Origin: Clostridiales bacterium
GTDB lineage: Bacteria > Bacillota > Clostridia > Lachnospirales > Lachnospiraceae
Assembly (NCBI GenBank): GCA_018376135.1
Contig: JAHABX010000018.1
Span: 1 to 64,000 of the forward strand
DNA: 64,000 nt
Reading direction: 5' to 3'
The translations under genes and the position numbers were made by a program. Below, one piece after another: positions 22,342-31,326 of the stretch (position 1 is the stretch's first letter; each line of letters starts with the position of its first letter). The notes beneath the pieces were generated by a model. That model searched no databases. It was not told where the DNA came from and was given only the letters and a program-made list of their open reading frames with translations.

Positions 22342-23984
22342 TCATCAGAGCAAAGGACCTGTGGTTTTCCTATGAGGGTGAGGATTCTCATGCCCTGAAC
22401 GGGCTTTCCCTGGAGATCAGAAGGGGGCATAAGGTGGCGTTGATGGGAGCCAACGGCTCCGGAAAGTCTACGTTCTTTCTGTGCTGCAATGGAATCCACA
22501 GACCGAAAAAGGGGACTCTGTATTTTGACGGAAAGCCGGTGTCTTATGACCGGAAGGGGCTTTTGGAGCTGAGGAGCCGGGTGGGGATCGTATTTCAGGA
22601 TCCGGAGAATCAGCTTTTCTCCGCCAGTGTCTATCAGGAGATCTCCTTCGGGATCCTGAATCTGGGGGTGTCGGAGGCAGAGGCGAAGAGGGAAGTGGAA
22701 CAGGTCATCGATCATCTGGAGATCACACCCTTCCGCCATAAGCCGACCCATGCATTGAGCGGCGGGCAGAAAAAACAGGTATCCATTGCGGATATTCTGG
22801 TCATGCATCCGGAGGTCATTTTCTTTGACGAGCCTGCAGCGGCGCTGGATCCGAAGCATGCGCGGATGGTCAACCGGATCGTGGATCAGCTGGCGGAAGA
22901 GGGGATCACGGTGATCGTCTCTACCCATGATGTGGATTTTGCCTGTGAATGGGCGGATGATGTATTTCTGTTCCATGGAGGCAGGGTTCTGATGGCAGGA
23001 ACGCCGGAGGAGGTGTTCACGAACCGGACGGCACTGGAGAAGACCAATCTGGAGCAGCCGGCAGCATTTACCCTGTTTGACAGCCTGTGCAAAAAGGGCA
23101 TACTGAAGCCGGGGCTTGCACTGCCCAGGAATCTGAAGACACTGGAAGGTTACATTGCCCGGATCGGAAATCAGGTATATACAGGAGGAAAAGAGAGTAT
23201 GAATGAGACAGGAAAGAAAGGGCTTCTTGCCGTAAGCTTTGGCACCAGCGTCAATGAGACCAGAGAAAAGACCATTGATGTGATCGAGGCGGATCTTCGG
23301 GAGGCATTTCCGGAGTATGAGCTGTACCGGGCGTGGACCAGCGGCATGATCATCCGGAAGCTTCAGAAGCGGGACGGGGTCCATGTGGATACGGTGACGG
23401 AGGCGGTTAAGAGAATGCTGGCAGACGGGGTGACTGAGCTGATCGTTCAGCCGACCCATGTGATCAACGGAGTAGAGAATGACCGGATGATCCAGGATGT
23501 GCTGGCATTCCAGAAGCAGTTTGAGAAGATTTCCTTTGGAAATCCGCTTCTGACCAGCGAGGAGGATTCGGAGGCTGTCATTCGTGCGCTGATGGAAGAA
23601 TACCGGGAGCTGCCGAAGGAGGAGGCGCTGGTATTTATGGGGCATGGAACGACCCATTATGCCAATTCCATCTATGCCGCACTGGATTATAAGTTCAAGG
23701 ATATGGGATATTCCCATGTATTTCTTGGAACCGTGGAGGCATATCCGTCTCTGGAGACGCTGCTGAAGCTGGTGCGTGCATCCGGTGTGAAAAAGGTAAC
23801 ACTGGCGCCTTTTATGGTGGTGGCAGGAGATCATGCCATCAACGATATGTCCAGTGAGGACGAGGAATCCTGGCGGAGCCGCTTTGAGGCGGAGGGCTTT
23901 TCTGTAAGCTGTGTGCTGAAGGGACTGGGAGAGTATCCGGGTATCCGGAATGTGTATGTGAAGCATGTGAAGGACGTGCTGTAA
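22329..23984 (+). CDS. cbiO-cbiK: Fusion of cobalt transporter ATPase CbiO with cobaltochelatase CbiK
   Basis: One 551-codon frame. Residues 1-about 285 are an ECF ATPase: Walker A GANGSGKST, Q-loop FQDPENQLF, signature LSGGQKK, Walker B VIFFDEPAAALDP, H-loop STHD. Residues 291-551 are an anaerobic sirohydrochlorin cobaltochelatase: LLAVSFGTSVNETREK, VQPTHVINGVE with its catalytic-type His, VFMGHGTTHYAN with the second metal-binding His, and APFMVVAGDHAINDM. The chelatase part begins with Met 291 (ATG 23199) preceded by GGAGG with 10-nt spacing, so a separate chelatase could also be made. Fusion would place Co2+ import beside its insertion into the B12 precursor. No other cobalamin genes are in the window. 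Confidence 0.88.
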   Translation: MEDIIIRAKDLWFSYEGEDSHALNGLSLEIRRGHKVALMGANGSGKSTFFLCCNGIHRPKKGTLYFDGKPVSYDRKGLLELRSRVGIVFQDPENQLFSASVYQEISFGILNLGVSEAEAKREVEQVIDHLEITPFRHKPTHALSGGQKKQVSIADILVMHPEVIFFDEPAAALDPKHARMVNRIVDQLAEEGITVIVSTHDVDFACEWADDVFLFHGGRVLMAGTPEEVFTNRTALEKTNLEQPAAFTLFDSLCKKGILKPGLALPRNLKTLEGYIARIGNQVYTGGKESMNETGKKGLLAVSFGTSVNETREKTIDVIEADLREAFPEYELYRAWTSGMIIRKLQKRDGVHVDTVTEAVKRMLADGVTELIVQPTHVINGVENDRMIQDVLAFQKQFEKISFGNPLLTSEEDSEAVIRALMEEYRELPKEEALVFMGHGTTHYANSIYAALDYKFKDMGYSHVFLGTVEAYPSLETLLKLVRASGVKKVTLAPFMVVAGDHAINDMSSEDEESWRSRFEAEGFSVSCVLKGLGEYPGIRNVYVKHVKDVL

Positions 23985-23995
23985 TAGAAGAGATT

Positions 23996-24028
23996 GGGAG
24001 CCGCAGCAGCAGTGGCTCCCTTTGTTTT
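23996..24028 (+). terminator. Terminator of the cbi operon
   Basis: GGGAGCC, an 11-nt loop of GCA repeats, GGCTCCC, then TTTGTTTTG. Confidence 0.88.
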
Positions 24029-24121
24029 GTGAAAAAAAGAACAAACAGCCAGAAGAGAGTTGTTTTATTTATAAAAAAAGTGTAAACTAAACAGGAATTC
24101 AAGAAGAGGAGGATGAAGGGT

Positions 24122-24586
24122 ATGTATATTGTATTTCTGCTGCTCTGGATCATTTTCAATGGGAGGATCACGCTGGAGATCCTTTTGCTGGGACTGATTC
24201 TGTGCGGTGCGCTGTTTGCATTCTGCTGCAGGTTCCTGGGCTACAGCATAAAGCAGGATATCAGGATGCTGAAGCGGCTGCCCATAGCACTCCAGTATGC
24301 GTTTATTCTGATCGTAGAGATCCTCAAGGCGAACCGTCAGGTGCTTTTCTTCATCATGACGCCAAGATACCAGGTGGAGCCTCAGATCGTTCATTTTACT
24401 TCCCATCTGAAATCAGAGGCGTCAAGGGTCATTCTTGCCAATTCCATCACACTGACGCCCGGTACGATCACGGTAGGTCTGGAGGGCAGTGAATTCTATG
24501 TACATTGTCTGGACAGGGAGTTTGCAGAGGGGATGGAGAATTCCATTTTTGTAGAATTACTGGAGAAGATGGAGGCGGTAGAGTAA
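24122..24586 (+). CDS. mrpE: Mrp/Mbh antiporter subunit E
   Basis: A small membrane subunit (154 residues) of a multisubunit cation/proton antiporter. Two N-terminal helices (YIVFLLLWIIFNGRITLEIL, LGLILCGALFAFCCRFLGY) are followed by the MrpE signature region (ALQYAFILIVEILKAN, ANSITLTPGTITVGLEG). ATG 24122 is preferred to ATG 24113 because AGGAGG directly abuts the latter. It is the first gene of a ten-gene cluster in the order E-F-G-MbhD-B-C followed by four large antiporter subunits, the order of the Mrp-like half of archaeal membrane-bound hydrogenases. Confidence 0.9.
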   Translation: MYIVFLLLWIIFNGRITLEILLLGLILCGALFAFCCRFLGYSIKQDIRMLKRLPIALQYAFILIVEILKANRQVLFFIMTPRYQVEPQIVHFTSHLKSEASRVILANSITLTPGTITVGLEGSEFYVHCLDREFAEGMENSIFVELLEKMEAVE

Positions 24587-24587
24587 T

Positions 24588-24926
24588 ATGTACGAATCAG
24601 TTTATGAAGGATTTCTGCTATGCTGTATGATCGTGATCGGAGTGCTGATCATTCTGTGTCTGATCCGGGCTGTTCTGGGACCACGGCTGGCGGACCGGAT
24701 CGTTGCCACCAATATGATCGGCACCATGACCATTGTGGAGATCGCCATACTGGCGCTTTATATGAGAGAAAGCTATCTGTTTGATGTGTGTCTGATCTAT
24801 GCCATGATCAGCTTCCTGGCGGTGGTGGTCCTGACGAAGATCTACGAGGGTGCTTATCAGGAAAAGAAGATCACGGGACACCTTTCTTTGAAGGAAACGG
24901 ACGATGAAGAGGAGGATGAGGTATGA
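24588..24926 (+). CDS. mrpF: Mrp/Mbh antiporter subunit F
   Basis: A 112-residue protein with three membrane helices and the MrpF signature (VLGPRLADRIVATNMIGTMT, FDVCLIYAMISFLAVVVLTKIYEG). The acidic tail (KETDDEEEDEV) is unusually long for the family. It starts 1 bp after mrpE and overlaps mrpG by 4 bp (ATGA), so the three are translationally coupled. Confidence 0.9.
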   Translation: MYESVYEGFLLCCMIVIGVLIILCLIRAVLGPRLADRIVATNMIGTMTIVEIAILALYMRESYLFDVCLIYAMISFLAVVVLTKIYEGAYQEKKITGHLSLKETDDEEEDEV

Positions 24927-25255
24927 TAGCGTGGATACAGTTGATCATAGGAGGCATTCTGATCGTGATCGGTCTGCTGACACTGTGTGTGGCAGTGTTC
25001 GGTGTCTATCGGTTCCAGTATGTGCTGAATCGGATGCATTCCTCTGCCATGGGAGATTCTCTGGGAATCCTGTTTATCATCCTGGGGCTGATGGTACTGA
25101 GCGGATTTCAGTTCGGAACGTTGAAGCTGGCGCTGATCATTGTATTTTTCTGGCTGGCGGGTCCCGTATCCTCCCATATGATCGGGCAGATGGAGATATT
25201 GACCAATGAAAAGCTGAAAGAGGAATGTGAGGTGCCGGACGATGGAGATATTTAA
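24923..25255 (+). CDS. mrpG: Mrp/Mbh antiporter subunit G
   Basis: A 110-residue subunit with three helices; the typical MrpG stretch is present (GVYRFQYVLNRMHSSAMGDSLG and FFWLAGPVSSHMIGQ). It overlaps the preceding mrpF (ATGA) and the following DUF4040/MbhD-like ORF. In Mrp complexes E, F and G are needed for assembly of the large ion-translocating subunits. Confidence 0.9.
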   Translation: MIAWIQLIIGGILIVIGLLTLCVAVFGVYRFQYVLNRMHSSAMGDSLGILFIILGLMVLSGFQFGTLKLALIIVFFWLAGPVSSHMIGQMEILTNEKLKEECEVPDDGDI

Positions 25256-25508
25256 GATTATTTTACTGGTATTTCTGATCCTGTGTGCGGTGTCGGTAAG
25301 CTTTATCAGAAGCCCGCTGATCTCGGTGATCGTGTTCATGTCCTACAGTCTGATCATGTCGATCATCTGGTTTCTTCTGGAATCTCCGGACCTGGCAATT
25401 ACAGAGGCGGCTGTGGGAGCGGGAGTGAGCAGTATCCTGTTTTTCGTGACACTGCGCAAGATCAGATTACTATCAGAGGGAGGCAGCGATGAGCAGGATC
25501 AGGGATAA
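25242..25508 (+). CDS. MbhD-like (DUF4040) subunit
   Basis: An 88-residue, three-helix protein matching the MbhD/DUF4040 domain, which in Bacillus Mrp forms the C-terminal part of MrpA. The core LESPDLAITEAAVGAGVSS carries the conserved Glu and Asp of this family, residues implicated in ion transfer. ATG 25242 is chosen; an upstream in-frame GTG (25227) has poor ribosome-site spacing. It overlaps both neighbours. A separate MbhD polypeptide is the Mbh/Mrp-II type arrangement. Confidence 0.85.
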   Translation: MEIFKIILLVFLILCAVSVSFIRSPLISVIVFMSYSLIMSIIWFLLESPDLAITEAAVGAGVSSILFFVTLRKIRLLSEGGSDEQDQG

Positions 25509-26445
25509 TTATGAGAAAAGCCTGTGGAACCGTCTGACCAGGTGGGTGAATGGAGAGACGGATCCTTTTCAGGGGAAGATGGAGATGAAGCCCCTCAGGG
25601 AAGCGGAGTTAAAGGGGGATTCTGTCTATAATCCGGATCAGCTGGATCAGAAGAAGGTGGAGCAGTATCTGGATGATCTGAGCAAAAATAAAGAGATGCG
25701 GGCATTCCGTCTGTTTTATGCACTGGGGTCGGTGGCGCTGTGCCTGCTTCTGATCTCTGTGCTTTTGCTGACCGTGTCCTATCTTCCGGTGCTGGGAAGT
25801 CCCACCGGACCCAATAACAATGAGGTATCTGCCAGATATATTGAAAAGGGTATGGAGGAATCCGGAGCCGTCAATATTGTCACCAATATGATCTTAAGCT
25901 ACCGCGGCTTCGATACCTTCGGAGAGACCTGTGTGCTCTTTATTGCGGCAACCTGTGTGATCATTCTGCTCCGCCGCAGTGAGAAGGAGATCGAGAATGC
26001 CAGAGAGACAGACTGGAAATATGAGCCGAAGCCGGATGCGATCCTTCAGAAGGTCACGATCATTCTGGTACCGGTTATTTTTCTGTACGGTTTTTATATT
26101 ATACTGAACGGTCATCTGTCCCCGGGCGGCGGTTTTTCAGGAGGAGCGACCATCGGGGCGGGGCTGATCCTGTATGTAACGACCTTTGGTTTCCACAGGA
26201 CCCAGCGGTTCTTCGGTGAGAAGACCTACGACCTTGTGAAGGTGGGAGCCCTGTCTTTGTACAGTGTGACCATGATCTATTATTTCTATACGGGCGCGAA
26301 CATGCTGAAAAATGTAATTCCTCTGGGAACGCCGGGAAATATTTTAAGCAGCGGCATGATCCTTCCGATCAACATTTTTGTTGGTCTGGAGGTGGCATGT
26401 ACCATGTATGCGTTCTTTGCATTATTCCGAAGAGGAGGTATGTGA
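25489..26445 (+). CDS. mrpB: Fused MbhE-MrpB (MnhB) subunit
   Basis: A 318-residue protein with a cytosolic N-terminal extension of about 75 residues, one helix, then an MbhE-like region (SARYIEKGMEESGAVNIVTNMI, YRGFDTFGETCVLF). The C-terminal half is MnhB (LVPVIFLYGFYIILNGHLSPGGGFSGGATIGAG). In Pyrococcus Mbh these are separate MbhE and MbhF proteins, and in Mrp the first part belongs to MrpA. The hydrophilic extension (ETDPFQGKMEMKPLREAELKG and on) is not part of either family as I know them. The start overlaps the MbhD gene by 20 bp. Confidence 0.87.
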   Translation: MSRIRDNYEKSLWNRLTRWVNGETDPFQGKMEMKPLREAELKGDSVYNPDQLDQKKVEQYLDDLSKNKEMRAFRLFYALGSVALCLLLISVLLLTVSYLPVLGSPTGPNNNEVSARYIEKGMEESGAVNIVTNMILSYRGFDTFGETCVLFIAATCVIILLRRSEKEIENARETDWKYEPKPDAILQKVTIILVPVIFLYGFYIILNGHLSPGGGFSGGATIGAGLILYVTTFGFHRTQRFFGEKTYDLVKVGALSLYSVTMIYYFYTGANMLKNVIPLGTPGNILSSGMILPINIFVGLEVACTMYAFFALFRRGGM

Positions 26446-26446
26446 T

Positions 26447-26824
26447 ATGGGACCGAATCTGTGGGTGAATGTGGAGGAGATCGCGGCAGTGATCCTGTTT
26501 GGCGTGGGATTTACGACTCTGCTCCTTCATAAAAATATGATCAAGAAAATTATCGGACTGAATATCATGGACACGTCGGTATATCTGTTTCTGGCGGCGA
26601 TGGGCTATGTGGACGGAAGGGTGGCTCCTATCGTGGTAAATGGAGATACCAGTGTGGAAAGGTATATCAATCCCATTCCCAGCGGTCTGGTGCTGACCGG
26701 CATCGTGGTATCGGTCAGTGTGACTGCTCTGATGCTGGCACTGACCATCCGCCTGTACCGCAGATATCATTCGCTGGATCTGGATGAGATTCTGATCCGG
26801 ATGCAGAAGGAGGAGCTGAAATGA
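26447..26824 (+). CDS. mrpC: Mrp/Mbh antiporter subunit C (NuoK-like)
   Basis: A 125-residue NuoK-like protein with three helices (AAVILFGVGFTTLLLHKN, NIMDTSVYLFLAAMGYV, LTGIVVSVSVTALMLALTIRLY). ATG 26447 has AGGAGG 9 nt upstream; the longer in-frame reading begins inside mrpB. It overlaps the next gene by 4 bp (ATGA). Confidence 0.9.
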   Translation: MGPNLWVNVEEIAAVILFGVGFTTLLLHKNMIKKIIGLNIMDTSVYLFLAAMGYVDGRVAPIVVNGDTSVERYINPIPSGLVLTGIVVSVSVTALMLALTIRLYRRYHSLDLDEILIRMQKEELK

Positions 26825-28320
26825 GTTTTGTACAGAATTTTCCATGCTTCTCCATCGTACTGTGTATGGTGGCAGGTATCCTGTCCACACCGATGAAAGG
26901 GAAAAATGCCAAAAGGATGACCATGGCGGTGGTGACGCTGGTGGCGCTCATGTCGGCGGCAACGCTGTTCTATGTGATGTCCGCCGGAAGCAGCTATATC
27001 TATACCATGGGAAAATATCCGGCGCCCTGGGGCAATGAGCTTCGTGTGGGCGTGCTGGAGGCGATGCTGGCTCTGGTATTTGCTCTTGTGATGCTGTTCT
27101 CTCTTGCGGGGGGAATGGATCATGTGTTCAAGGATGTGAACGAGGAGAAGATCAACCTGTACTTTATTCTGGTGGATCTGCTTCTGAGCTCGCTGCTGGC
27201 GATCATCTACACCAACGACCTGTTCACCGGTTATGTATTTGTGGAGATCAATACCATTGCGGCCTGCGGCATGATCATGATCCGGGAGAGCGGACGCTCC
27301 ATACTGGCGGCGACCCGCTATATGGTCATGAGTCTGATCGGATCCGGTCTGTTTCTGATCAGTCTTGCCATGCTCTATGATATTACCGGGCATCTGCTCA
27401 TGCAGCCTGCCCATGAGGCGATGGTGAGGCTGACGCAGGCAGGAGAATACGAGGTTCCGCTGCTGGTCATTATCAGCTTCAGTACGGTGGGACTGGCGAT
27501 CAAGAGCGGGCTGTATCCCTTTCATTCCTGGATGCCGGATGCTTATGGCTATTCCACGATTTCCAGCAGCTCGATCCTGTCCAGTCTGGTATCCAAAAGT
27601 TATATTATTCTGCTGATCAAGATCTTTTACCGGGTGATCGGATTTGACACGGTGGTCACCAGTAAGATCGTAAATGTGCTGTTCGTATTCGGACTGATCG
27701 GTATGATCATGGGCTCGGTCAGCGCCATTATGGCAAAGGATATCTACAAGATGATCGCTTATTCGTCCGTGGCGCAGATCGGATATATCTATATGGGGAT
27801 CGGTCTTGGAACCGAGGCAGGGATGACGGCGGCGATCTTCCATATCCTGACCCATGCAGTCACCAAATCCTTGTTGTTCCTGTCGGCAAAGGGACTGAAT
27901 GATGCTTCCGGGCGTAAGCGGGTCTATCCGGCGCTCCAGGGGGCGGCATACCGGAATCCGCTTGCGGGAGCGGCATTTCTGGTGGGCAGTCTGTCCATGG
28001 TGGGTATTCCCATGCTGGCAGGCTTTATATCAAAGCTTTTGTTTGCCACGGCAGCTCTTGGAGCAAGTCCGATGAAGGTACTGAGCACCCTGATCGTACT
28101 GGCAGTCAGCACGGTGCTGAACGCGGTCTATTTCCTGCATACGGTCATAAGGATCTATACGCCGGTGGATGTGCCGGAGGAGTTCAAAGGGACGCGGATC
28201 CGCACCGGAGCAGGCGCGGCGGCAGCGCTGTTCTGCCTGATCATTATGAATTTTCTGATGGGACTTTTGTCCCAGCCTATTACAGATCTGATTCATCTTG
28301 GAATTGAGATGTTTGCGTAG
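26821..28320 (+). CDS. Large antiporter subunit 1 (MrpD/NuoN-like)
   Basis: The first of four proton-conducting transporter-family proteins in a row, 499 residues with about 14 helices. The discontinuous-helix and ion-path signatures are kept: Glu in GYVFVEINTIAACG, Lys in AIKSGLYPFHSWMPDAYG, Lys in LVSKSYIILLIK, and the HAVTKSLLFL segment. It therefore looks translocation-competent. The AYGYSTISSSSILSSL loop differs from the APAPASALLSG of the next paralogues. It overlaps mrpC. Confidence 0.87.
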   Translation: MSFVQNFPCFSIVLCMVAGILSTPMKGKNAKRMTMAVVTLVALMSAATLFYVMSAGSSYIYTMGKYPAPWGNELRVGVLEAMLALVFALVMLFSLAGGMDHVFKDVNEEKINLYFILVDLLLSSLLAIIYTNDLFTGYVFVEINTIAACGMIMIRESGRSILAATRYMVMSLIGSGLFLISLAMLYDITGHLLMQPAHEAMVRLTQAGEYEVPLLVIISFSTVGLAIKSGLYPFHSWMPDAYGYSTISSSSILSSLVSKSYIILLIKIFYRVIGFDTVVTSKIVNVLFVFGLIGMIMGSVSAIMAKDIYKMIAYSSVAQIGYIYMGIGLGTEAGMTAAIFHILTHAVTKSLLFLSAKGLNDASGRKRVYPALQGAAYRNPLAGAAFLVGSLSMVGIPMLAGFISKLLFATAALGASPMKVLSTLIVLAVSTVLNAVYFLHTVIRIYTPVDVPEEFKGTRIRTGAGAAAALFCLIIMNFLMGLLSQPITDLIHLGIEMFA

Positions 28321-28335
28321 AGAGGAGGAGTGAAG

Positions 28336-29820
28336 ATGACCGTTACTTATTTACTTGGAGCAGCGATTCTGCTTCCGGTTCTGTCGGGGCTTTTCCTGCT
28401 CTTCTTTCAGGACCGGTGGGCGAACCGGACTGTAAAATGTACGTTTATTTTTCTGGTGCTGGCAGTGACCAGCGCACTTGTGGTGCGTCTGATGTTCATG
28501 GAGGATTATGAGCTGGTGCTCTGGAGTCTGACGGATACACTGGATATTCGTGTGCGTATGGATGACCTGACCCGGCTGTTTGCGGGGATGACCGCTGCGG
28601 CATGGACGCTGGGAGGCGTGTTTTCTTTTGAATATATGAAGCATGAGGAGCATGAGGACCGCTATTTTGGATTCTACCTGATCGTTATGGGTGTGCTGAT
28701 CTCACTGGATCATGCGGGAAATCTGGTGACACTGTATCTGTTCTTTGAGATGATGACGCTGACCTCGCTTCCTCTGGTCCTGCATAATTTAAGTCATGAG
28801 GCAGTCATGGCAGGACTGAAGTATCTGTTCTATTCCATAGCGGGAGCATTTGCGGCGCTTTTCGGTATCTTTTATCTGTATGCACACGGGATCGGCGGCT
28901 CTTTTGCGGAGGGCGGATTCCTGATGAAGATGGATTCCTATACCGGAAGCTATGGAATGACACTCTTTGTACTGATGCTGGTGATCGTGGGCTTTGGTAC
29001 GAAGGCGGGTATGTTCCCCATGCACGGGTGGCTTCCCACGGCGCATCCGGTGGCTCCGGCTCCGGCAAGTGCGGTGCTGTCCGGTATTATTACCAAATCC
29101 GGTGTGCTGGCGATCATCCGTGTGATCTTTTATACGGCAGGCGCTGATGTTATCCGTGGAACCTGGGTACAGTATACGTGGATGACTCTTGCGCTGATCA
29201 CGGTGTTCATGGGCTCCATGATGGCTTATAAGGAGCCGCTTCTGAAGAAACGGCTTGCTTATTCCACGGTCAGTCAGGTGTCTTATATTCTGTTTGGTCT
29301 GTCCGTACTGAATGCAGACGGAATGACCGGAGCACTGTCACATTTTGTATTCCACAGTGTGGTCAAGAACTGTCTGTTCCTGGCAGCCGGTGCGATCATC
29401 TACCGTACCGGAAAGACCATGGTGAGTGAGCTTAAAGGGATCGGCAAGGAGATGCCGGTGACCATGTGGTGTTTTACGCTGGTATCCGTCACCCTGGTAG
29501 GTATCCCGCCCACCAGTGGATTTGTCAGTAAATGGTATCTGGCAGTGGGATCACTGGAGGCGGGAATGGGTGCGTATGCATGGATCGGTCCTGTGGTGCT
29601 TCTCCTGAGCGCCATGCTGACCGCAGGCTATCTGCTGCCCATATCCATACAGGCATTCTTCCCGGGAATCGGGTATGAGTATGACCGTCTGGAGAAAAAG
29701 GAGCCGAATCTTCTGATGACGGTGCCTATGGTGCTGTTTACAGCGGCTGCGGTGCTGTTCGGTATGTTCCCGGCGGGATTTCTTGGGTTCCTGCAGAATA
29801 TTGCAGCAGGGCTGTTATAA
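28336..29820 (+). CDS. Large antiporter subunit 2 (MrpD/NuoM-like)
   Basis: Second paralogue, 494 residues. The start is ATG 28336, 7 nt after AGGAGG (a GTG at 28330 is too close). Key positions: Glu in LFFEMMTLTSLPLVL, Lys in GTKAGMFPMHGWLPTAHP, Lys in LSGIITKSGVLAIIR, and SGFVSKWYLAVGS with Lys in the last discontinuous helix. All residues needed for proton or sodium movement are present. It lies 15 bp after subunit 1 and 12 bp before subunit 3. Confidence 0.88.
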   Translation: MTVTYLLGAAILLPVLSGLFLLFFQDRWANRTVKCTFIFLVLAVTSALVVRLMFMEDYELVLWSLTDTLDIRVRMDDLTRLFAGMTAAAWTLGGVFSFEYMKHEEHEDRYFGFYLIVMGVLISLDHAGNLVTLYLFFEMMTLTSLPLVLHNLSHEAVMAGLKYLFYSIAGAFAALFGIFYLYAHGIGGSFAEGGFLMKMDSYTGSYGMTLFVLMLVIVGFGTKAGMFPMHGWLPTAHPVAPAPASAVLSGIITKSGVLAIIRVIFYTAGADVIRGTWVQYTWMTLALITVFMGSMMAYKEPLLKKRLAYSTVSQVSYILFGLSVLNADGMTGALSHFVFHSVVKNCLFLAAGAIIYRTGKTMVSELKGIGKEMPVTMWCFTLVSVTLVGIPPTSGFVSKWYLAVGSLEAGMGAYAWIGPVVLLLSAMLTAGYLLPISIQAFFPGIGYEYDRLEKKEPNLLMTVPMVLFTAAAVLFGMFPAGFLGFLQNIAAGLL

Positions 29821-29832
29821 GGGAGGGAGACA

Positions 29833-31311
29833 ATGAACGGTGTATATCTGGTTCTCCCGGTAGTGCTTCCCATTGTAGGCGGAGCGCTCATACCGCTTCT
29901 GCATCTGCCGGAGAAAAGAAGGAATCTGTGTCTGGAGGTTCTGGTTCTTCTGACCTCCGTAATCGCCTTTGCCTGTGTCTTCCGGCGTCCGGAGGAGGGA
30001 TTTGTCCTGTTCCATCTGACCGGTAATCTGGACTTTGCCCTGGGACTGGACGGGCTGGGCAGTGTCTTTACCTGTCTGATCGCTTTTCTGTGGCCCCTGG
30101 CGACGCTGTATGCCTTTGAATACATGCGTCATGAAGAACGGACGACCAGCTTCTTTTCCTTTTATACGATGACCTACGGTGTCACCCTGGGTATCGCCAT
30201 GGCGAAGAATCTGGTGACCATGTATCTGTTTTATGAGCTTTTGACGCTGGTGTCGGTGTATCTGGTCATGCACCCCATGACCAAGAAGGCGATCCGTGCC
30301 AGCCGCACATACCTGTACTATTCCATCGGCGGCGCTGCTTTTGCGTTTATTTCCCTGGTGTTCCTGATCATTTTTGGAAATACGACGGATTTTATCATGG
30401 GCGGCGTGCTGAATATGGACAAGATCGGCCAAAATACGCAGATGATGCTGTTTATCTATCTGCTGGCATTCTGGGGATTTGGTGTAAAAGCGGCAGTATT
30501 TCCGTTTCAGGGATGGCTGCCAAAGGCTTCTGTGGCGCCGACTCCGGTTACGGCACTTCTGCATGCGGTGGCAGTGGTAAAATCCGGTGCGTTTGCAGTG
30601 ATGAGGATCACCTATTACAGCTTCGGAGCGGACTTTATCCGCGGCACGTGGGTGCATTTTGCAGTAATGAGCATTGCCATGCTCAGTATTCTCTACGGCT
30701 CCACCATGGCTGTAAAGGAGACGCATTTTAAGAGAAGGCTGGCTTTTTCCACGGTCAGCAACCTGTCCTATATTCTGCTTGGCGTGACCATGATGAGTCC
30801 TCTGGGACTTCTGGCAGGGCTCTGCCATCTGGTATTTCATGCCATTATGAAGATCGGTGCATTTTTCAGTGCAGGTGCAGTGCTCCATCAGAGTAAGAAG
30901 GAATATGTGGACGAACTGAACGGACTTGCTTATCGGATGCCCTTTGTCTTTACCACGTTTACGATCTGTGGTCTGTCACTGATCGGTATTCCCGGGTTTG
31001 CAGGATTCATCAGCAAGTGGAATATTGCGGCGGCTGCCATGGAGACGGGACGGAGTTTCCCCTATGCATATGCTGCGGTGGGAGTTCTTCTGTATTCTGC
31101 ATTGATGACCGGAATCTATGTCCTGACCGTTTCTGTGAGAGCCTGGTTCCCGGATAAGGGTTATGATGCACGGTCCAATGAGGGAATCACAGATCCGGGC
31201 TGGGAGATGAAACTTCCCCTTGGTATCTTTGCGGCAGCGATTGTGATACTTGGACTTTGTTCGGAGCCGCTGGTGCAGATTCTCAGGACAGTGGCGAATG
31301 GATTATTTTAG
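29833..31311 (+). CDS. Large antiporter subunit 3 (MrpA/NuoL-core-like)
   Basis: Third paralogue, 492 residues. Glu in LFYELLTLVSVYLVMHP, Lys in GVKAAVFPFQGWLPKAS, Lys in AVAVVKSGAFAVMR and FAGFISKWNIAAA. The APTPVTALLHA loop differs from subunits 2 and 4, where it reads APAPASALLSG, so it belongs to a different subclade. It starts behind GGGAGGGAG. Confidence 0.87.
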   Translation: MNGVYLVLPVVLPIVGGALIPLLHLPEKRRNLCLEVLVLLTSVIAFACVFRRPEEGFVLFHLTGNLDFALGLDGLGSVFTCLIAFLWPLATLYAFEYMRHEERTTSFFSFYTMTYGVTLGIAMAKNLVTMYLFYELLTLVSVYLVMHPMTKKAIRASRTYLYYSIGGAAFAFISLVFLIIFGNTTDFIMGGVLNMDKIGQNTQMMLFIYLLAFWGFGVKAAVFPFQGWLPKASVAPTPVTALLHAVAVVKSGAFAVMRITYYSFGADFIRGTWVHFAVMSIAMLSILYGSTMAVKETHFKRRLAFSTVSNLSYILLGVTMMSPLGLLAGLCHLVFHAIMKIGAFFSAGAVLHQSKKEYVDELNGLAYRMPFVFTTFTICGLSLIGIPGFAGFISKWNIAAAAMETGRSFPYAYAAVGVLLYSALMTGIYVLTVSVRAWFPDKGYDARSNEGITDPGWEMKLPLGIFAAAIVILGLCSEPLVQILRTVANGLF

Positions 31312-31326
31312 GAGAGGAGAAAAGCA

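Noticed and set aside
22284..24044. 586-codon minus-strand ORF opposite cbiO-cbiK
   Set aside because: Long antisense frame due to codon bias; the plus strand carries complete, motif-rich domains.
26767..27855. Long His/Gln-rich minus-strand ORF opposite the antiporter genes
   Set aside because: Composition (His, Gln, Asp runs) is the typical antisense image of hydrophobic membrane-protein codons.
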